Assembly (NCBI RefSeq): GCF_042680725.1
Contig: NZ_JBHUEK010000031.1
Coordinates: 1-64,000, forward strand
Length of the DNA: 64,000 bases
Reading direction: 5' to 3'
Source: Ferdinandcohnia salidurans
GTDB taxonomy: Bacteria; Bacillota; Bacilli; Bacillales; Bacillaceae_L
Part shown: in pieces, positions 17,347 to 26,078 of the stretch
Numbering within the stretch: the first letter of the stretch is position 1
How the letters are laid out: each line of letters opens with the position of its first letter
Made by a program: the position numbers and the translations under genes
Notes under the pieces: generated by a model
Databases searched by the model: none
What the model was told of the DNA's origin: nothing
The model's input: only the letters and a program-made list of their open reading frames with translations

Positions 17347-18324
17347 ATGTCAAGAAAAGTAGTAGTTCTAGGAGAAACACGTGATGGTGCGTTACGAAAC
17401 GTATCTTTTGAAGCAATTGCAGCTGGTAAAACTGTAGCAGAAGGCGGCGAGGTAGTTGCCGTGTTAGTCGGTGAATCTGTAGGCGCTTTAACAAATGATT
17501 TAATTCATTACGGAGCCGACCGAGTCGTTACGGTTGAAGATGCAAAATTAGCTTCATATACACCAGACGGCTTCTCACAAGCCGTTCTCGCAGTTATTGA
17601 TGCTGAGTCACCAGAAGCTTTAGTTTTTGGTCACACATCATTAGGTAAAGACCTTTCACCCAAAATTGCTAGTAAATTGAATTCTGGTCTAATTTCAGAC
17701 GTAACAGCAATTGAATCTGCAGGTGGCAACATTGTCTTTACTCGCCCAATCTATTCAGGCAAGGCATTTGAAAAGAAAATTGTGACTGACGGTTTAATCT
17801 TTGCGTCCGTACGTCCTAACAATATTACACCACTTGAAAAAGACGAGTCACGTACGGGTGAAGTTTCATCTCTGTCTGTTGAAATTAAAGATTTACGAAC
17901 AATCGTAAAAGAAGTTGTGCGTAAGGCAACTGAAGGTGTAGATTTATCCGAAGCGAAGGTAGTTATCGCAGGTGGACGTGGGGTAAAGAGTGCAGAAGGC
18001 TTTGAACCATTAAAAGAATTAGCGAATGTTCTTGGTGGCGCTGTAGGTGCATCTCGTGGAGCATGTGATGCTGATTATTGTGACTACTCACTTCAAATTG
18101 GTCAAACAGGAAAGGTTGTCACACCAGACCTATATATTGCTTGCGGTATCTCAGGGGCAATCCAGCACTTAGCAGGAATGTCCAACTCTAAGGTAATCGT
18201 AGCCATCAACAAAGACCCTGAAGCAAACATCTTCAAGGTTGCAGACTACGGAATTGTTGGTGACTTATTTGATGTAGTTCCAATGCTTACTGAAGAGTTC
18301 AAGAAACTAAAAGTAAATGCATAA
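17347..18324 (+). CDS. etfA: electron transfer flavoprotein alpha subunit
   Basis: The FAD-binding alpha chain, 325 residues. The C-terminal FAD domain shows VVIAGGRGVKSAEGFE near 202 and the ETF-alpha signature YIACGISGAIQHLAGM followed by INKDPEANIFKVADYGIVGD at about 262-300. It forms a heterodimer with EtfB. A GGGGGTTACGCATA leader precedes the ATG. Confidence 0.96.
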   Translation: MSRKVVVLGETRDGALRNVSFEAIAAGKTVAEGGEVVAVLVGESVGALTNDLIHYGADRVVTVEDAKLASYTPDGFSQAVLAVIDAESPEALVFGHTSLGKDLSPKIASKLNSGLISDVTAIESAGGNIVFTRPIYSGKAFEKKIVTDGLIFASVRPNNITPLEKDESRTGEVSSLSVEIKDLRTIVKEVVRKATEGVDLSEAKVVIAGGRGVKSAEGFEPLKELANVLGGAVGASRGACDADYCDYSLQIGQTGKVVTPDLYIACGISGAIQHLAGMSNSKVIVAINKDPEANIFKVADYGIVGDLFDVVPMLTEEFKKLKVNA

Positions 18325-18364
18325 TATGAGCTGAAGCTTACTAATTTATAGAGATTTTTTCCAT

Positions 18365-18392
18365 TTTACCTTTATAAAATTTATGGTATACT
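18365..18392 (+). promoter_or_regulatory. promoter-like pair before the candidate sRNA
   Basis: TTTACC, a 16-base spacer and TATACT. The -10 is good and the -35 moderate. Confidence 0.5.
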
Positions 18393-18398
18393 AATCAA

Positions 18399-18510
18399 GC
18401 GATGAGCTGAATTGCATAAGTCGAGTTGACACGCCTTTTGGCAAGGCACTATGTGGAGTGCTGTCCTCGCCGCAATACGCAAAAAGACGTCCTTCTGGAC
18501 GTCTTTTTTT
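18399..18510 (+). ncRNA. candidate small RNA, about 110 nt
   Basis: The stretch between etfA and trxA has a promoter-like pair ending at 18392, about 80 bases of GC-richer sequence with pairing potential (GCCTT/AAGGC at about 18433-18448; GCACT/AGTGC next to it), and a strong terminator. No ORF with a ribosome binding site lies within it. It could be an independent sRNA or a leader/3' UTR element. It does not match any riboswitch family I can recall. Confidence 0.4.
18481..18510 (+). terminator. intrinsic terminator between etfA and trxA
   Basis: AAAGACGTCC and GGACGTCTTT arms with a four-base loop, followed by a T-run. It ends the candidate sRNA and possibly the etf transcript. Confidence 0.9.
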
Positions 18511-18727
18511 ATAGGCTACACACAAAACGGACCTATATAACCTCTATTATTTACATACATAACAGTTTAAAAAGTTGGGGAAGATGACTATGTATGAAGT
18601 ATAGTGACTAATCTTATCATTTCTGATTTAGTTTACTGTTCATTTTGAAGCAAAATATTCGTAAAATGACATTCCAGATGGTATACTCTTGGTAGAATTT
18701 CAATGTTACTTATTAGGAGGGGTTTAA

Positions 18728-19042
18728 ATGGCTATTACAAACGTAACAGACCAAAATTTTGATGCAGAAACAAAAGATGGATTAGTACTTGCAGACTTCT
18801 GGGCACCTTGGTGTGGACCATGTAAGATGATTGCTCCAGTATTAGAAGAATTAGACACTGAAATTGGTGACAAAGTGAAAATCGTGAAACTCGATGTAGA
18901 TGAAAACCAAGAAACTGCAGCGAAGTTTGGCGTAATGAGCATCCCAACTTTACTTGTTATTAAAAACGGTGAAGTTGTTGATAAAGTAGTCGGTTACCAA
19001 CCAAAAGAAGCTCTAGCTGGCAGACTTGAAAGCCACTATTAA
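18728..19042 (+). CDS. trxA: thioredoxin
   Basis: A 104-residue thioredoxin. The redox-active WCGPC is at residues 28-32, and the cis-proline loop is SIPTLLVIKNG. It reduces protein disulfides in the cytoplasm and supplies electrons to ribonucleotide reductase and other enzymes. ATTAGGAGGGG precedes the ATG. It is a single-gene unit with its own terminator; the 217 bases upstream contain a TATACT-like -10 but no clear -35. Confidence 0.97.
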   Translation: MAITNVTDQNFDAETKDGLVLADFWAPWCGPCKMIAPVLEELDTEIGDKVKIVKLDVDENQETAAKFGVMSIPTLLVIKNGEVVDKVVGYQPKEALAGRLESHY

Positions 19043-19052
19043 TTCAAATTAA

Positions 19053-19082
19053 AAAAACAGCCTTCATGGGCTGTTTTTTTGT
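19053..19082 (+). terminator. terminator of trxA
   Basis: AACAGCC and GGCTGTT arms followed by seven T residues. Confidence 0.9.
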
Positions 19083-19219
19083 TTAATCTCATTTTTGGGG
19101 GACTTCCTATTTTTACTCATACAACTTCTTCGTAAAAATGTTACAATATAAGATACGTCAAAACGAAAGTAAAAGTTCACTAAGACGCAATTGATTTTAT
19201 AGTAGATGGAGTGGTTACT

Positions 19220-20992
19220 ATGCACGATCATCTTAAGGAAAAATTAGCGATTTTACCGGACCAGCCTGGTTGTTACTTAATGAAGGACAGGCAAGGTACT
19301 GTAATATATGTGGGTAAAGCGAAAGTGCTGAAGAACCGTGTTCGATCTTATTTTACAGGATCACACGATGGTAAAACCTTAAGGCTTGTCAATGAGATTG
19401 AGGACTTTGAATATATTGTAACATCTTCAAATATTGAAGCACTTCTTCTTGAAATCAATCTTATAAAAAAATACGATCCAAAATACAATATCATGTTAAA
19501 GGATGACAAGACGTATCCTTTTATCAAAATTACTGCTGAAAAACATCCGCGATTATTGATTACACGCAAAGTAAAAAAAGATAAGGGCAAATATTTCGGA
19601 CCATACCCTAATGTGCAAGCTGCAACTGAAACAAAAAAACTATTAGACCGCATTTATCCTTTAAGAAAATGTTCAACATTACCAGATAAGGTTTGTCTAT
19701 ATTATCATATCGGTCAATGTCTTGCCCCTTGTGTCAATGAAGTATCTGATGAAACCAATAAAAAAATGGTAGACGATATTATCCGTTTTCTAAATGGTGG
19801 ATATAAAGAAATCAAAGACGAGTTGACTGAAAAAATGTTAAAGGCCTCTGAAGAACTCGACTTTGAGAGAGCAAAAGAATATCGTGACCAAATCGCAAAT
19901 ATTGAAACGACGATGGAAAAGCAAAAGATGACAATGACAGACTTTATTGACCGTGATGTATTTGGCTATTCCTATGATAAGGGCTGGATGTGTGTTCAAG
20001 TCTTTTTTATTCGTCAAGGAAAATTAATAGAGCGGGATGTTTCCCTATTTCCTTTTTACAACGAGCCTGAACAAGACTTCTTAACCTACCTTGGCCAATT
20101 TTACTTAAAAGAGAATCATTTTAAACCAAAGGAAGTTTTGCTTCCTAGTTCGATAGACCGTGACATTGTTGAGCAATTACTAGAAGTAACCGTTCAACAG
20201 CCTAGTAGAGGGAAGAAAAAACAATTAATTGACCTCGCTACTAAAAATGCAAAAATTGCGCTAAAGGAAAAGTTTGCTTTAATAGAACGAGATGAAGAAC
20301 GTACGATTAAGGCTGTTGAAAATTTAGGACAGAAGTTAGGGATTTATACACCTCATCGAATCGAAGCGTTTGATAATTCCAATATTCAAGGAACAGATCC
20401 TGTTTCTGCTATGATTGTGTTTACTGATGGAAAACCTGATAAAAAAGAATATAGAAAGTATAAAATTAAATCAGTTCAAGGTCCTGATGATTATGAATCG
20501 ATGAGGGAGGTTGTACGGAGAAGATACAGCCGTGCATTAAAAGAAAATCTGCCATTACCAGACTTAATCATTATTGACGGAGGAAAAGGTCATCTTGCTG
20601 CGGTAAGGGATATTCTTGAAAATGAATTAGGCCTAGAAATTCCTCTAGCAGGACTTGCGAAGGATGATAAACACAGAACGTCTGAACTCTTAATCGGAGA
20701 CCCGCCTGAGATTGTGGAACTACCTAGAAATAGTCAGGAATTCTATCTTCTTCAACGAATTCAAGATGAGGTACACCGTTTTGCGATTACCTTCCATCGT
20801 CAAGTCCGTGGAAAAAACGCATTTCAATCTGTGCTCGATGATATTCCTGGAGTTGGGGAAAAACGAAAAAAAGCACTACTGAAGCATTTTGGTTCTATCA
20901 AGAAGTTAAAGGAAGCTAGTATTGAGGAGATCCAAAAAGCCAATATACCTAAACTGACAGCTGAAGCAATTTACGAAAAATTAAAAGAATAG
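19220..20992 (+). CDS. uvrC: excinuclease ABC subunit C
   Basis: Makes the incisions in nucleotide excision repair. A 590-residue protein with the family modules: an N-terminal GIY-YIG nuclease (PGCYLMKDRQGTVIYVGKA), a cysteine-rich region after residue 145, a UVR motif for UvrB contact near 200-230, an RNase H-like nuclease (IEAFDNSNIQGTDPVSAM and IIDGGKGHL), and C-terminal helix-hairpin-helix repeats (DIPGVGEKRKKALLKHFGS). ATG at 19220 is chosen over the GTG nine bases earlier because GGAG spacing fits it. Confidence 0.95.
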   Translation: MHDHLKEKLAILPDQPGCYLMKDRQGTVIYVGKAKVLKNRVRSYFTGSHDGKTLRLVNEIEDFEYIVTSSNIEALLLEINLIKKYDPKYNIMLKDDKTYPFIKITAEKHPRLLITRKVKKDKGKYFGPYPNVQAATETKKLLDRIYPLRKCSTLPDKVCLYYHIGQCLAPCVNEVSDETNKKMVDDIIRFLNGGYKEIKDELTEKMLKASEELDFERAKEYRDQIANIETTMEKQKMTMTDFIDRDVFGYSYDKGWMCVQVFFIRQGKLIERDVSLFPFYNEPEQDFLTYLGQFYLKENHFKPKEVLLPSSIDRDIVEQLLEVTVQQPSRGKKKQLIDLATKNAKIALKEKFALIERDEERTIKAVENLGQKLGIYTPHRIEAFDNSNIQGTDPVSAMIVFTDGKPDKKEYRKYKIKSVQGPDDYESMREVVRRRYSRALKENLPLPDLIIIDGGKGHLAAVRDILENELGLEIPLAGLAKDDKHRTSELLIGDPPEIVELPRNSQEFYLLQRIQDEVHRFAITFHRQVRGKNAFQSVLDDIPGVGEKRKKALLKHFGSIKKLKEASIEEIQKANIPKLTAEAIYEKLKE

Positions 20993-20995
20993 TCG

Positions 20996-21024
20996 TTGCT
21001 ATTTAAAAAATAGTCTGATATAAT
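20996..21024 (+). promoter_or_regulatory. SigA-type promoter of lysC
   Basis: TTGCTA, 17 bases, TATAAT, directly after the uvrC stop codon and about 36 bases before the lysine aptamer. Confidence 0.65.
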
Positions 21025-21060
21025 CCTTAATAATATAATATTCCACTTCAACACGTTGAA

Positions 21061-21303
21061 GTGAAGATAGAGGTGCGATCTTTATCAGTATGCAATTGGA
21101 GGGGTATGAGCCCTTACGATCATTGCAGAAAGGAAAGTTCGCCGAAGTGTAAAAAGGCTCATACCTTTTTGTGCTGGTCTTATGTTTAAGAGACATAGGA
21201 TTGTCAAGATGAATCAATCTTGGAGGGCTATCTCACGAAGTGACACGTAGTATGTTTACGTATATCACAGCAATGAGATAATTTCTCATTGCTGTTTTTT
21301 ATT
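21061..21303 (+). promoter_or_regulatory. lysine riboswitch (L box) with terminator
   Basis: The aptamer spans about 21061-21236. P1 pairs GTGAAGATAG with CTATCTCAC. The conserved core reads GATAGAGGTGCGA, then AGTA, then GGAAAG followed by GCCGAAG, in the order of the lysine riboswitch. The expression platform is a terminator with arms AGCAATGAGA (21269-21278) and TCTCATTGCT (21284-21293) and a T-run. Lysine binding should cause termination before lysC. Confidence 0.95.
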
Positions 21304-21435
21304 AACTTTATTCAGTAGAAGCATTGACTTCTACTGAATAAAGTTAAAGCCTCCGGCGGATGCCACGATTTTTCAAAGGAAACTTTTCGAGCAGACTCGA
21401 AAAAAATCGGGCGCAAATACGCCAAGGCGGATTTG
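21304..21435 (+). repeat. structured intergenic repeat, copy B (short form)
   Basis: It starts two bases after the T-run of the lysine-riboswitch terminator and ends 25 bases before lysC. The first hairpin is perfect: AACTTTATTCAGTAGAAG pairs with CTTCTACTGAATAAAGTT. Then come GCCTCCGGCGGATGCCAC, a CGATTTTT/AAAAATCG stem enclosing a small TTTTCGAG hairpin, and the terminal CAAATACGCC/GGCGGATTTG hairpin. Confidence 0.88.
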
Positions 21436-21459
21436 ATTATTTTAGAGAGGGTTGAGGGC

Positions 21460-22704
21460 ATGGGGATCATCGTACAAAAGTTTGGAGGCACCTCTGTTGG
21501 GTCACCAGATAGAATTAAGAATGTTGCAAGTCGAGTTATTCAAGAAGTGCAAGCGGGGAATCAAGTTGTCGTTGTTGTTTCTGCAATGGGGAAGACAACC
21601 GATCAGCTTGTAAGTTTAGCTAATGAAATTACAAGCGCGCCAAGTAAGCGCGAGATGGATATGTTGTTAAGTACAGGTGAACAAGTAACAATTGCATTAT
21701 TATCTATGGCTTTACAAGAAAAAGGGTATCAATCCGTATCATATACAGGCTGGCAGGCGGGTATTGAAACAGAGGCTATACATAGCAATGCCCGTATTGA
21801 AAACATTGAGGTTTCAAGAGTATATAAAAGCTTAAAAGAAGGAAAAATTGTTGTCGTTGCTGGATTCCAAGGAGTCAGTAGTTCAGGGGACATTACTACT
21901 CTTGGTCGCGGAGGTTCCGATACAACTGCAGTCGCACTCGCAGCGGCATTAAACGCGGATAAATGTGATATCTACACAGATGTAACAGGTGTATACACAA
22001 CCGATCCTCGCGTAGTTCCAACTGCACGTAAACTTCATTCCATCTCTTATGATGAAATGCTGGAGCTTGCAAATCTTGGTGCTGGAGTACTTCACCCACG
22101 TGCAGTGGAATTTGCGAAAAACTTCGAAATGCCGCTTGAAGTTCGTTCAAGCTTAGAGCTAGAAAATGGGACCATTATTGAGGAGGAAGTTTCAATGGAA
22201 AAGAATCTTGTTGTTAGGGGAATTGCTTTTGAAGACCAAATTACAAGGGTAACAGTATCTGGTTTACCAAATGAATTGCATACACTATCCACTATTTTTG
22301 GCACACTTGCGAAAAGTGGTTTAAACGTTGATATCATTATTCAAAACATGACAGATCAAAATCATACAAATATTTCATTCTCTGTAAAAACACCTGATTT
22401 ACGTGACACACTTGCTGTTTTAGAAAATAACAAGGATTTATTGAAATATGAAAGTATCGAACATGAGGATGGGTTAGCAAAGGTTTCGATTGTTGGTTCT
22501 GGAATGGTTTCAAACCCAGGTGTAGCAGCTGATATGTTCCAAGTGCTTGCAAAGGAAAATATTGAAGTGAAAATGGTAAGTACATCTGAAATTAAAGTTT
22601 CTACCGTTCTTGAACAAGGCAATATGGTTCGTGCAGTTGAAGCTTTACATGACTCATTTAATTTAGCGGCTGTTGAAGAAGAAAAAGCGAAGGTAAAACT
22701 ATAA
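21460..22704 (+). CDS. lysC: aspartate kinase (lysine-sensitive type), alpha subunit
   Basis: The first step of the aspartate pathway to lysine, methionine and threonine. A 414-residue protein that begins with the kinase signature VQKFGGTSVGS and contains STGEQVTIALL and TLGRGGSDTTAVALAAAL. Two ACT domains occupy the C-terminal 160 residues (VRGIAFEDQITRVTV; VSIVGSGMVSNPGVAADMF). ATG at 21460 matches the B. subtilis N-terminus; upstream in-frame codons lie in the repeat. Control by the lysine riboswitch fits the product. An internal start makes a separate beta subunit. Confidence 0.96.
   Translation: MGIIVQKFGGTSVGSPDRIKNVASRVIQEVQAGNQVVVVVSAMGKTTDQLVSLANEITSAPSKREMDMLLSTGEQVTIALLSMALQEKGYQSVSYTGWQAGIETEAIHSNARIENIEVSRVYKSLKEGKIVVVAGFQGVSSSGDITTLGRGGSDTTAVALAAALNADKCDIYTDVTGVYTTDPRVVPTARKLHSISYDEMLELANLGAGVLHPRAVEFAKNFEMPLEVRSSLELENGTIIEEEVSMEKNLVVRGIAFEDQITRVTVSGLPNELHTLSTIFGTLAKSGLNVDIIIQNMTDQNHTNISFSVKTPDLRDTLAVLENNKDLLKYESIEHEDGLAKVSIVGSGMVSNPGVAADMFQVLAKENIEVKMVSTSEIKVSTVLEQGNMVRAVEALHDSFNLAAVEEEKAKVKL
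22195..22704 (+). CDS. aspartate kinase beta subunit from an internal start
   Basis: Inside lysC, in the same frame, GAGGAGGAAG lies eight bases before an ATG (residue 246). The product is 169 residues consisting of the ACT-domain half. B. subtilis aspartokinase II is known to be an alpha2-beta2 enzyme whose beta chain arises from an internal start at the corresponding place; the perfect ribosome binding site here argues the same arrangement. Confidence 0.75.
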   Translation: MEKNLVVRGIAFEDQITRVTVSGLPNELHTLSTIFGTLAKSGLNVDIIIQNMTDQNHTNISFSVKTPDLRDTLAVLENNKDLLKYESIEHEDGLAKVSIVGSGMVSNPGVAADMFQVLAKENIEVKMVSTSEIKVSTVLEQGNMVRAVEALHDSFNLAAVEEEKAKVKL

Positions 22705-22716
22705 TTTGAAATTTAT

Positions 22717-22750
22717 GGGTGGTTCAAAGGAATTTGGACACCCTTTTTTT
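22717..22750 (+). terminator. terminator of lysC
   Basis: GGGTG and CACCC arms followed by seven T residues. Confidence 0.75.
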
Positions 22751-22784
22751 ATAATAAAAAAAACTGCACGAAATGTGCAGGCTT

Positions 22785-23240
22785 TTATTCTTCGGTGATA
22801 TCTTTTGGGTCCCATTTTACCGTAAATATAATTTTTTGAGCTCTTCTTTTTTGTTGTTCAAAGCTTTCAGTGATTCGATTTTTCTGTTGTTGAATTTGTT
22901 GGGCAAGAAAGCCAGATTCAAGCTGGAATGTACAAATATCTCTTCGTTTAAAGCGAGTAGATACGATCGAACCCTCCAAATGAAATTCAATGGAGTTTTT
23001 ATCCAAACGTTCTACCTTAAGGTCTCCCCATCCAGCATCATGAAAGAATGAGATGATTTCTTCCGTAGTAGGTAAGGGGAATTTTCGGGCAAGATTTTTT
23101 CCAGCCCAATATAGAATCTGTGGCGTTTCTTTCCCGAGAATATCAGGAATTAAAACTTCTCGTAAAAGTTCGTACCCAAATACGGAAACAGACTGTTCAC
23201 TTGTATTTACGTTTTGTTCGTTGATGTTAACGTTCTTCAC
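22785..23240 (-). CDS. yslB: DUF2507 protein YslB
   Basis: A 151-residue cytoplasmic protein of the DUF2507 (V4R-like) family, function unknown. Conserved parts are YELLREVLIPDILG, ILYWAGKNLARKFPL and FHDAGWGDL, followed by CTFQLESGFLAQQIQ and a basic C-terminus IIFTVKWDP. The frame extends to an ATG at 23261, but GAGGGG is placed correctly for the GTG at 23240 and the ATG has no site. It is convergent with lysC, as in B. subtilis. Confidence 0.85.
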   Translation of the reverse strand: MKNVNINEQNVNTSEQSVSVFGYELLREVLIPDILGKETPQILYWAGKNLARKFPLPTTEEIISFFHDAGWGDLKVERLDKNSIEFHLEGSIVSTRFKRRDICTFQLESGFLAQQIQQQKNRITESFEQQKRRAQKIIFTVKWDPKDITEE

Positions 23241-23407
23241 TGCATTCCCCTCTTTCTCCATTCTTTATTATATAACATGAGGGTATAAGAAAAACATGAA
23301 TTTTTTTGTTTCTTTTTGTCAGAGAGAACTGATTTTTATTTAGTATTACTACATTCATATGTGTACAATTATTATCATTTTTATGAATAATTTGTGGATT
23401 TGTTTCC

Positions 23408-23436
23408 TTGACGCTCTTGCTTTATGGGAGTAAAAT
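23408..23436 (+). promoter_or_regulatory. SigA-type promoter of sdhCAB
   Basis: TTGACG, 17 bases, TAAAAT, giving a leader of about 190 bases. The remaining gap between yslB and sdhC holds no gene I can support; a Fur-like sequence is discussed among the rejected items. Confidence 0.7.
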
Positions 23437-23632
23437 GAATTTGTTACATTATACTGATAAAAGAAAATTACATGCAGCATTTGTCTATTTATCTACAATA
23501 ATTAAATTTGTAGATTCCTGCAAAGGTTTTCAGTTATCAGTTTTTATATCGTCCTTTTACATATTTATACAGGATGAAATATTACAAGGGAGTGCCGTGT
23601 GGGCACGTTTTATTACTAAGGGGGGTTAAAGT

Positions 23633-24244
23633 ATGGCTGGTAATCGTGAATTTTTTAATCGCAGACTTCATTCATTATTAGGTGTAATACCTGTTGGGGT
23701 GTTCTTAATCGTACACTTAATGGCGAATAACTTTGCGACAAGAGGGGAAGAGGCATTTAACAATGCTGCTGGTTTTATGGGGAATCTTCCATTTAGAATC
23801 CTTTTAGAGGTAGTTATTATTTATCTGCCATTATTATTTCACGCAATTTACGGTCTGTATATTGCCTTTACTGCAAAGAATAATGTGAGTAGATACGGTT
23901 TCTTCCGTAACTGGATGTTCTTCTTACAACGTATATCTGGTATTATTACTCTTATTTTTGTGGCATGGCATGTATGGGAAACACGAATTGCTTACGCTTT
24001 AGGAAGAGCAGAAGTTAACTTCCAAATGATGGAGAATATCCTAGATTCACCTGCAATGCTTATTTTCTATCTTGTTGGTGTAATCTCTACAATTTTCCAT
24101 TTCTCAAATGGTCTATGGTCATTTGCTGTAAGCTGGGGGCTAACAATAACTCCACGTTCGCAACAAATTGCAACATATGTAACAATCATTATTTTCATTG
24201 CTTTATCAATAGTAGGTGTTACAACACTTTTTGCTTTCGTTTAA
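23633..24244 (+). CDS. sdhC: succinate dehydrogenase cytochrome b558 subunit
   Basis: The membrane anchor of respiratory complex II, 203 residues, with five hydrophobic helices. Conserved histidines sit within the helices (HSLLGVIPVGVFLIVHL; LLFHAIYGLYIAF; LIFVAWHVWETR; STIFHFSNGLWSF), as expected for the ligands of two hemes b in the Bacillus enzyme. It passes electrons from SdhAB to menaquinone. AAGGGGGG precedes the ATG. Confidence 0.96.
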   Translation: MAGNREFFNRRLHSLLGVIPVGVFLIVHLMANNFATRGEEAFNNAAGFMGNLPFRILLEVVIIYLPLLFHAIYGLYIAFTAKNNVSRYGFFRNWMFFLQRISGIITLIFVAWHVWETRIAYALGRAEVNFQMMENILDSPAMLIFYLVGVISTIFHFSNGLWSFAVSWGLTITPRSQQIATYVTIIIFIALSIVGVTTLFAFV

Positions 24245-24316
24245 GAATATGAAAATTAGAACGTTCACATTTTTTTACACAAGATGAACGATCTCTTTAT
24301 TGGGGAGTGAGTTACT

Positions 24317-26077
24317 TTGAGTCAAGGAAAAGTTATCGTAGTTGGTGGTGGACTAGCTGGATTAATGGCTACCATCAAAGCTGCTGAAGAAGGAACACAA
24401 GTTGATTTATTTTCACTCGTACCTGTAAAACGATCTCACTCTGTTTGTGCACAAGGTGGGATAAACGGTGCAGTTAATACAAAAGGTGAAGGGGATTCTC
24501 CTTGGATCCACTTTGATGATACAGTATATGGTGGAGACTTCTTGGCAAACCAAAAGCCGGTTAAGGCTATGTGTGAAGCAGCACCAGGAATTATTCACTT
24601 AATGGACCGTATGGGTGTAATGTTTAACCGTACACCAGAAGGTTTACTTGATTTCCGTCGTTTCGGGGGAACTCAACACCACCGTACTGCATTCGCTGGT
24701 GCAACAACTGGTCAACAATTGCTTTATGCATTAGATGAGCAAGTTCGCCGTCACGAAGTAGCAGGATTAGTTACAAAGTACGAAGGTTGGGAATTCCTGG
24801 GAATTATCCAAGATGATGAAGGGATTTGTCGTGGTGTCGTAGCTCAAAACCTTCAATCAATGGAAATTAAATCATTCCCTGCTGATGCTGTTATTATGGC
24901 ATCTGGAGGCCCTGGAATTATTTTTGGTAAAACAACAAACTCAGTTATCAACACTGGATCTGCTGCATCAATCGTGTACCAACAAGGTGCATATTATGCA
25001 AATGGTGAATTTATCCAAATCCACCCAACAGCGATTCCTGGAGATGACAAACTTCGCCTAATGAGTGAATCCGCTCGTGGTGAAGGTGGACGAGTATGGA
25101 CATATAAAGATGGAAAGCCTTGGTACTTCTTAGAAGAAAAATATCCTGCATACGGAAACTTAGTTCCTCGTGATATTGCAACACGTGAAATTTTCCATGT
25201 GTGTGTAGATATGAAGCTTGGTATCAATGGTGAAAACATGGTTTATCTAGATCTTTCTCATAAAGATCCAAAAGAACTTGATATCAAATTAGGTGGAATT
25301 ATTGAAATCTATGAAAAATTCATGGGTGATGATCCACGTAAAGTTCCAATGAAAATCTTCCCTGCAGTTCACTACTCAATGGGTGGATTATGGGTTGACG
25401 ATCATCAACAAACGAATATCCCTGGATTATTTGCTGCAGGAGAGTGTGATTTTTCTCAGCACGGAGCAAACCGCTTAGGTGCTAACTCTCTATTATCAGC
25501 TATCTACGGTGGTATGGTTGCTGGTCCAAACGCAGTTAATTACATCAAAGGACTTAAAAAAGGTACAGATTCCATTTCTTCATCTGTATTCGATAGCCAT
25601 GTAAAACAAGAGCAAGAGAAATGGGATAACATCATGGCAATGGATGGTACCGAAAATGCATACATCCTTCACAAAGAACTTGGTGAGTGGATGACAGATA
25701 ACGTAACAGTAGTTCGTTACAATGACAAGCTATTAAAGACTGATGAAAAGATTCAAGAGCTTATGGAGCGTTACAAAAATATTAATATCAATGACACTTC
25801 TAAATGGAGCAACCAAGGTGCTACATTTACTCGTCAATTACAAAACATGCTTCAACTAGCACGTGTAATTACAATTGGTGCATATAACCGTAACGAAAGC
25901 CGTGGAGCACACTATAAGCCTGATTTCCCTGATCGTAATGATGAGGACTTCTTAAAAACTACTATGGCTAAATTTACTGGGAAGGAAACTGCGCCTGCAT
26001 TCCATTATGAAGACGTAGATACTTCATTAATCACACCACGTAAACGTGACTATACTAAGAATAAGGAGGCAAAGTAA
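24317..26077 (+). CDS. sdhA: succinate dehydrogenase flavoprotein subunit
   Basis: Oxidises succinate to fumarate; 586 residues, as in B. subtilis. The FAD-binding N-terminus reads VVGGGLAGL, and the SHSVCAQGGING segment contains the histidine that carries covalent FAD in this family. Active-site features are FIQIHPTAI and the HYSMGGLWVD and GANRLGANSLL motifs near the C-terminal half of the flavin domain. The start is a TTG with GGGGAGTGAG upstream. Confidence 0.97.
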   Translation: MSQGKVIVVGGGLAGLMATIKAAEEGTQVDLFSLVPVKRSHSVCAQGGINGAVNTKGEGDSPWIHFDDTVYGGDFLANQKPVKAMCEAAPGIIHLMDRMGVMFNRTPEGLLDFRRFGGTQHHRTAFAGATTGQQLLYALDEQVRRHEVAGLVTKYEGWEFLGIIQDDEGICRGVVAQNLQSMEIKSFPADAVIMASGGPGIIFGKTTNSVINTGSAASIVYQQGAYYANGEFIQIHPTAIPGDDKLRLMSESARGEGGRVWTYKDGKPWYFLEEKYPAYGNLVPRDIATREIFHVCVDMKLGINGENMVYLDLSHKDPKELDIKLGGIIEIYEKFMGDDPRKVPMKIFPAVHYSMGGLWVDDHQQTNIPGLFAAGECDFSQHGANRLGANSLLSAIYGGMVAGPNAVNYIKGLKKGTDSISSSVFDSHVKQEQEKWDNIMAMDGTENAYILHKELGEWMTDNVTVVRYNDKLLKTDEKIQELMERYKNININDTSKWSNQGATFTRQLQNMLQLARVITIGAYNRNESRGAHYKPDFPDRNDEDFLKTTMAKFTGKETAPAFHYEDVDTSLITPRKRDYTKNKEAK

Positions 26078-26078
26078 G

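Noticed and set aside
22773..23280. plus-strand ORFs opposite yslB
   Set aside because: They are antisense to a recognised DUF2507 gene and have no ribosome binding sites.
23363..23377. Fur box upstream of sdhC
   Set aside because: GTACAATTATTATCA has a perfect right half but a poor left half; in AT-rich DNA this occurs by chance, and direct Fur control of sdh is not known in Bacillus.
23408..23629. 73-codon ORF upstream of sdhC
   Set aside because: Its start coincides with the sdhC promoter -35, it lacks a ribosome binding site, and its composition is that of the AT-rich leader.
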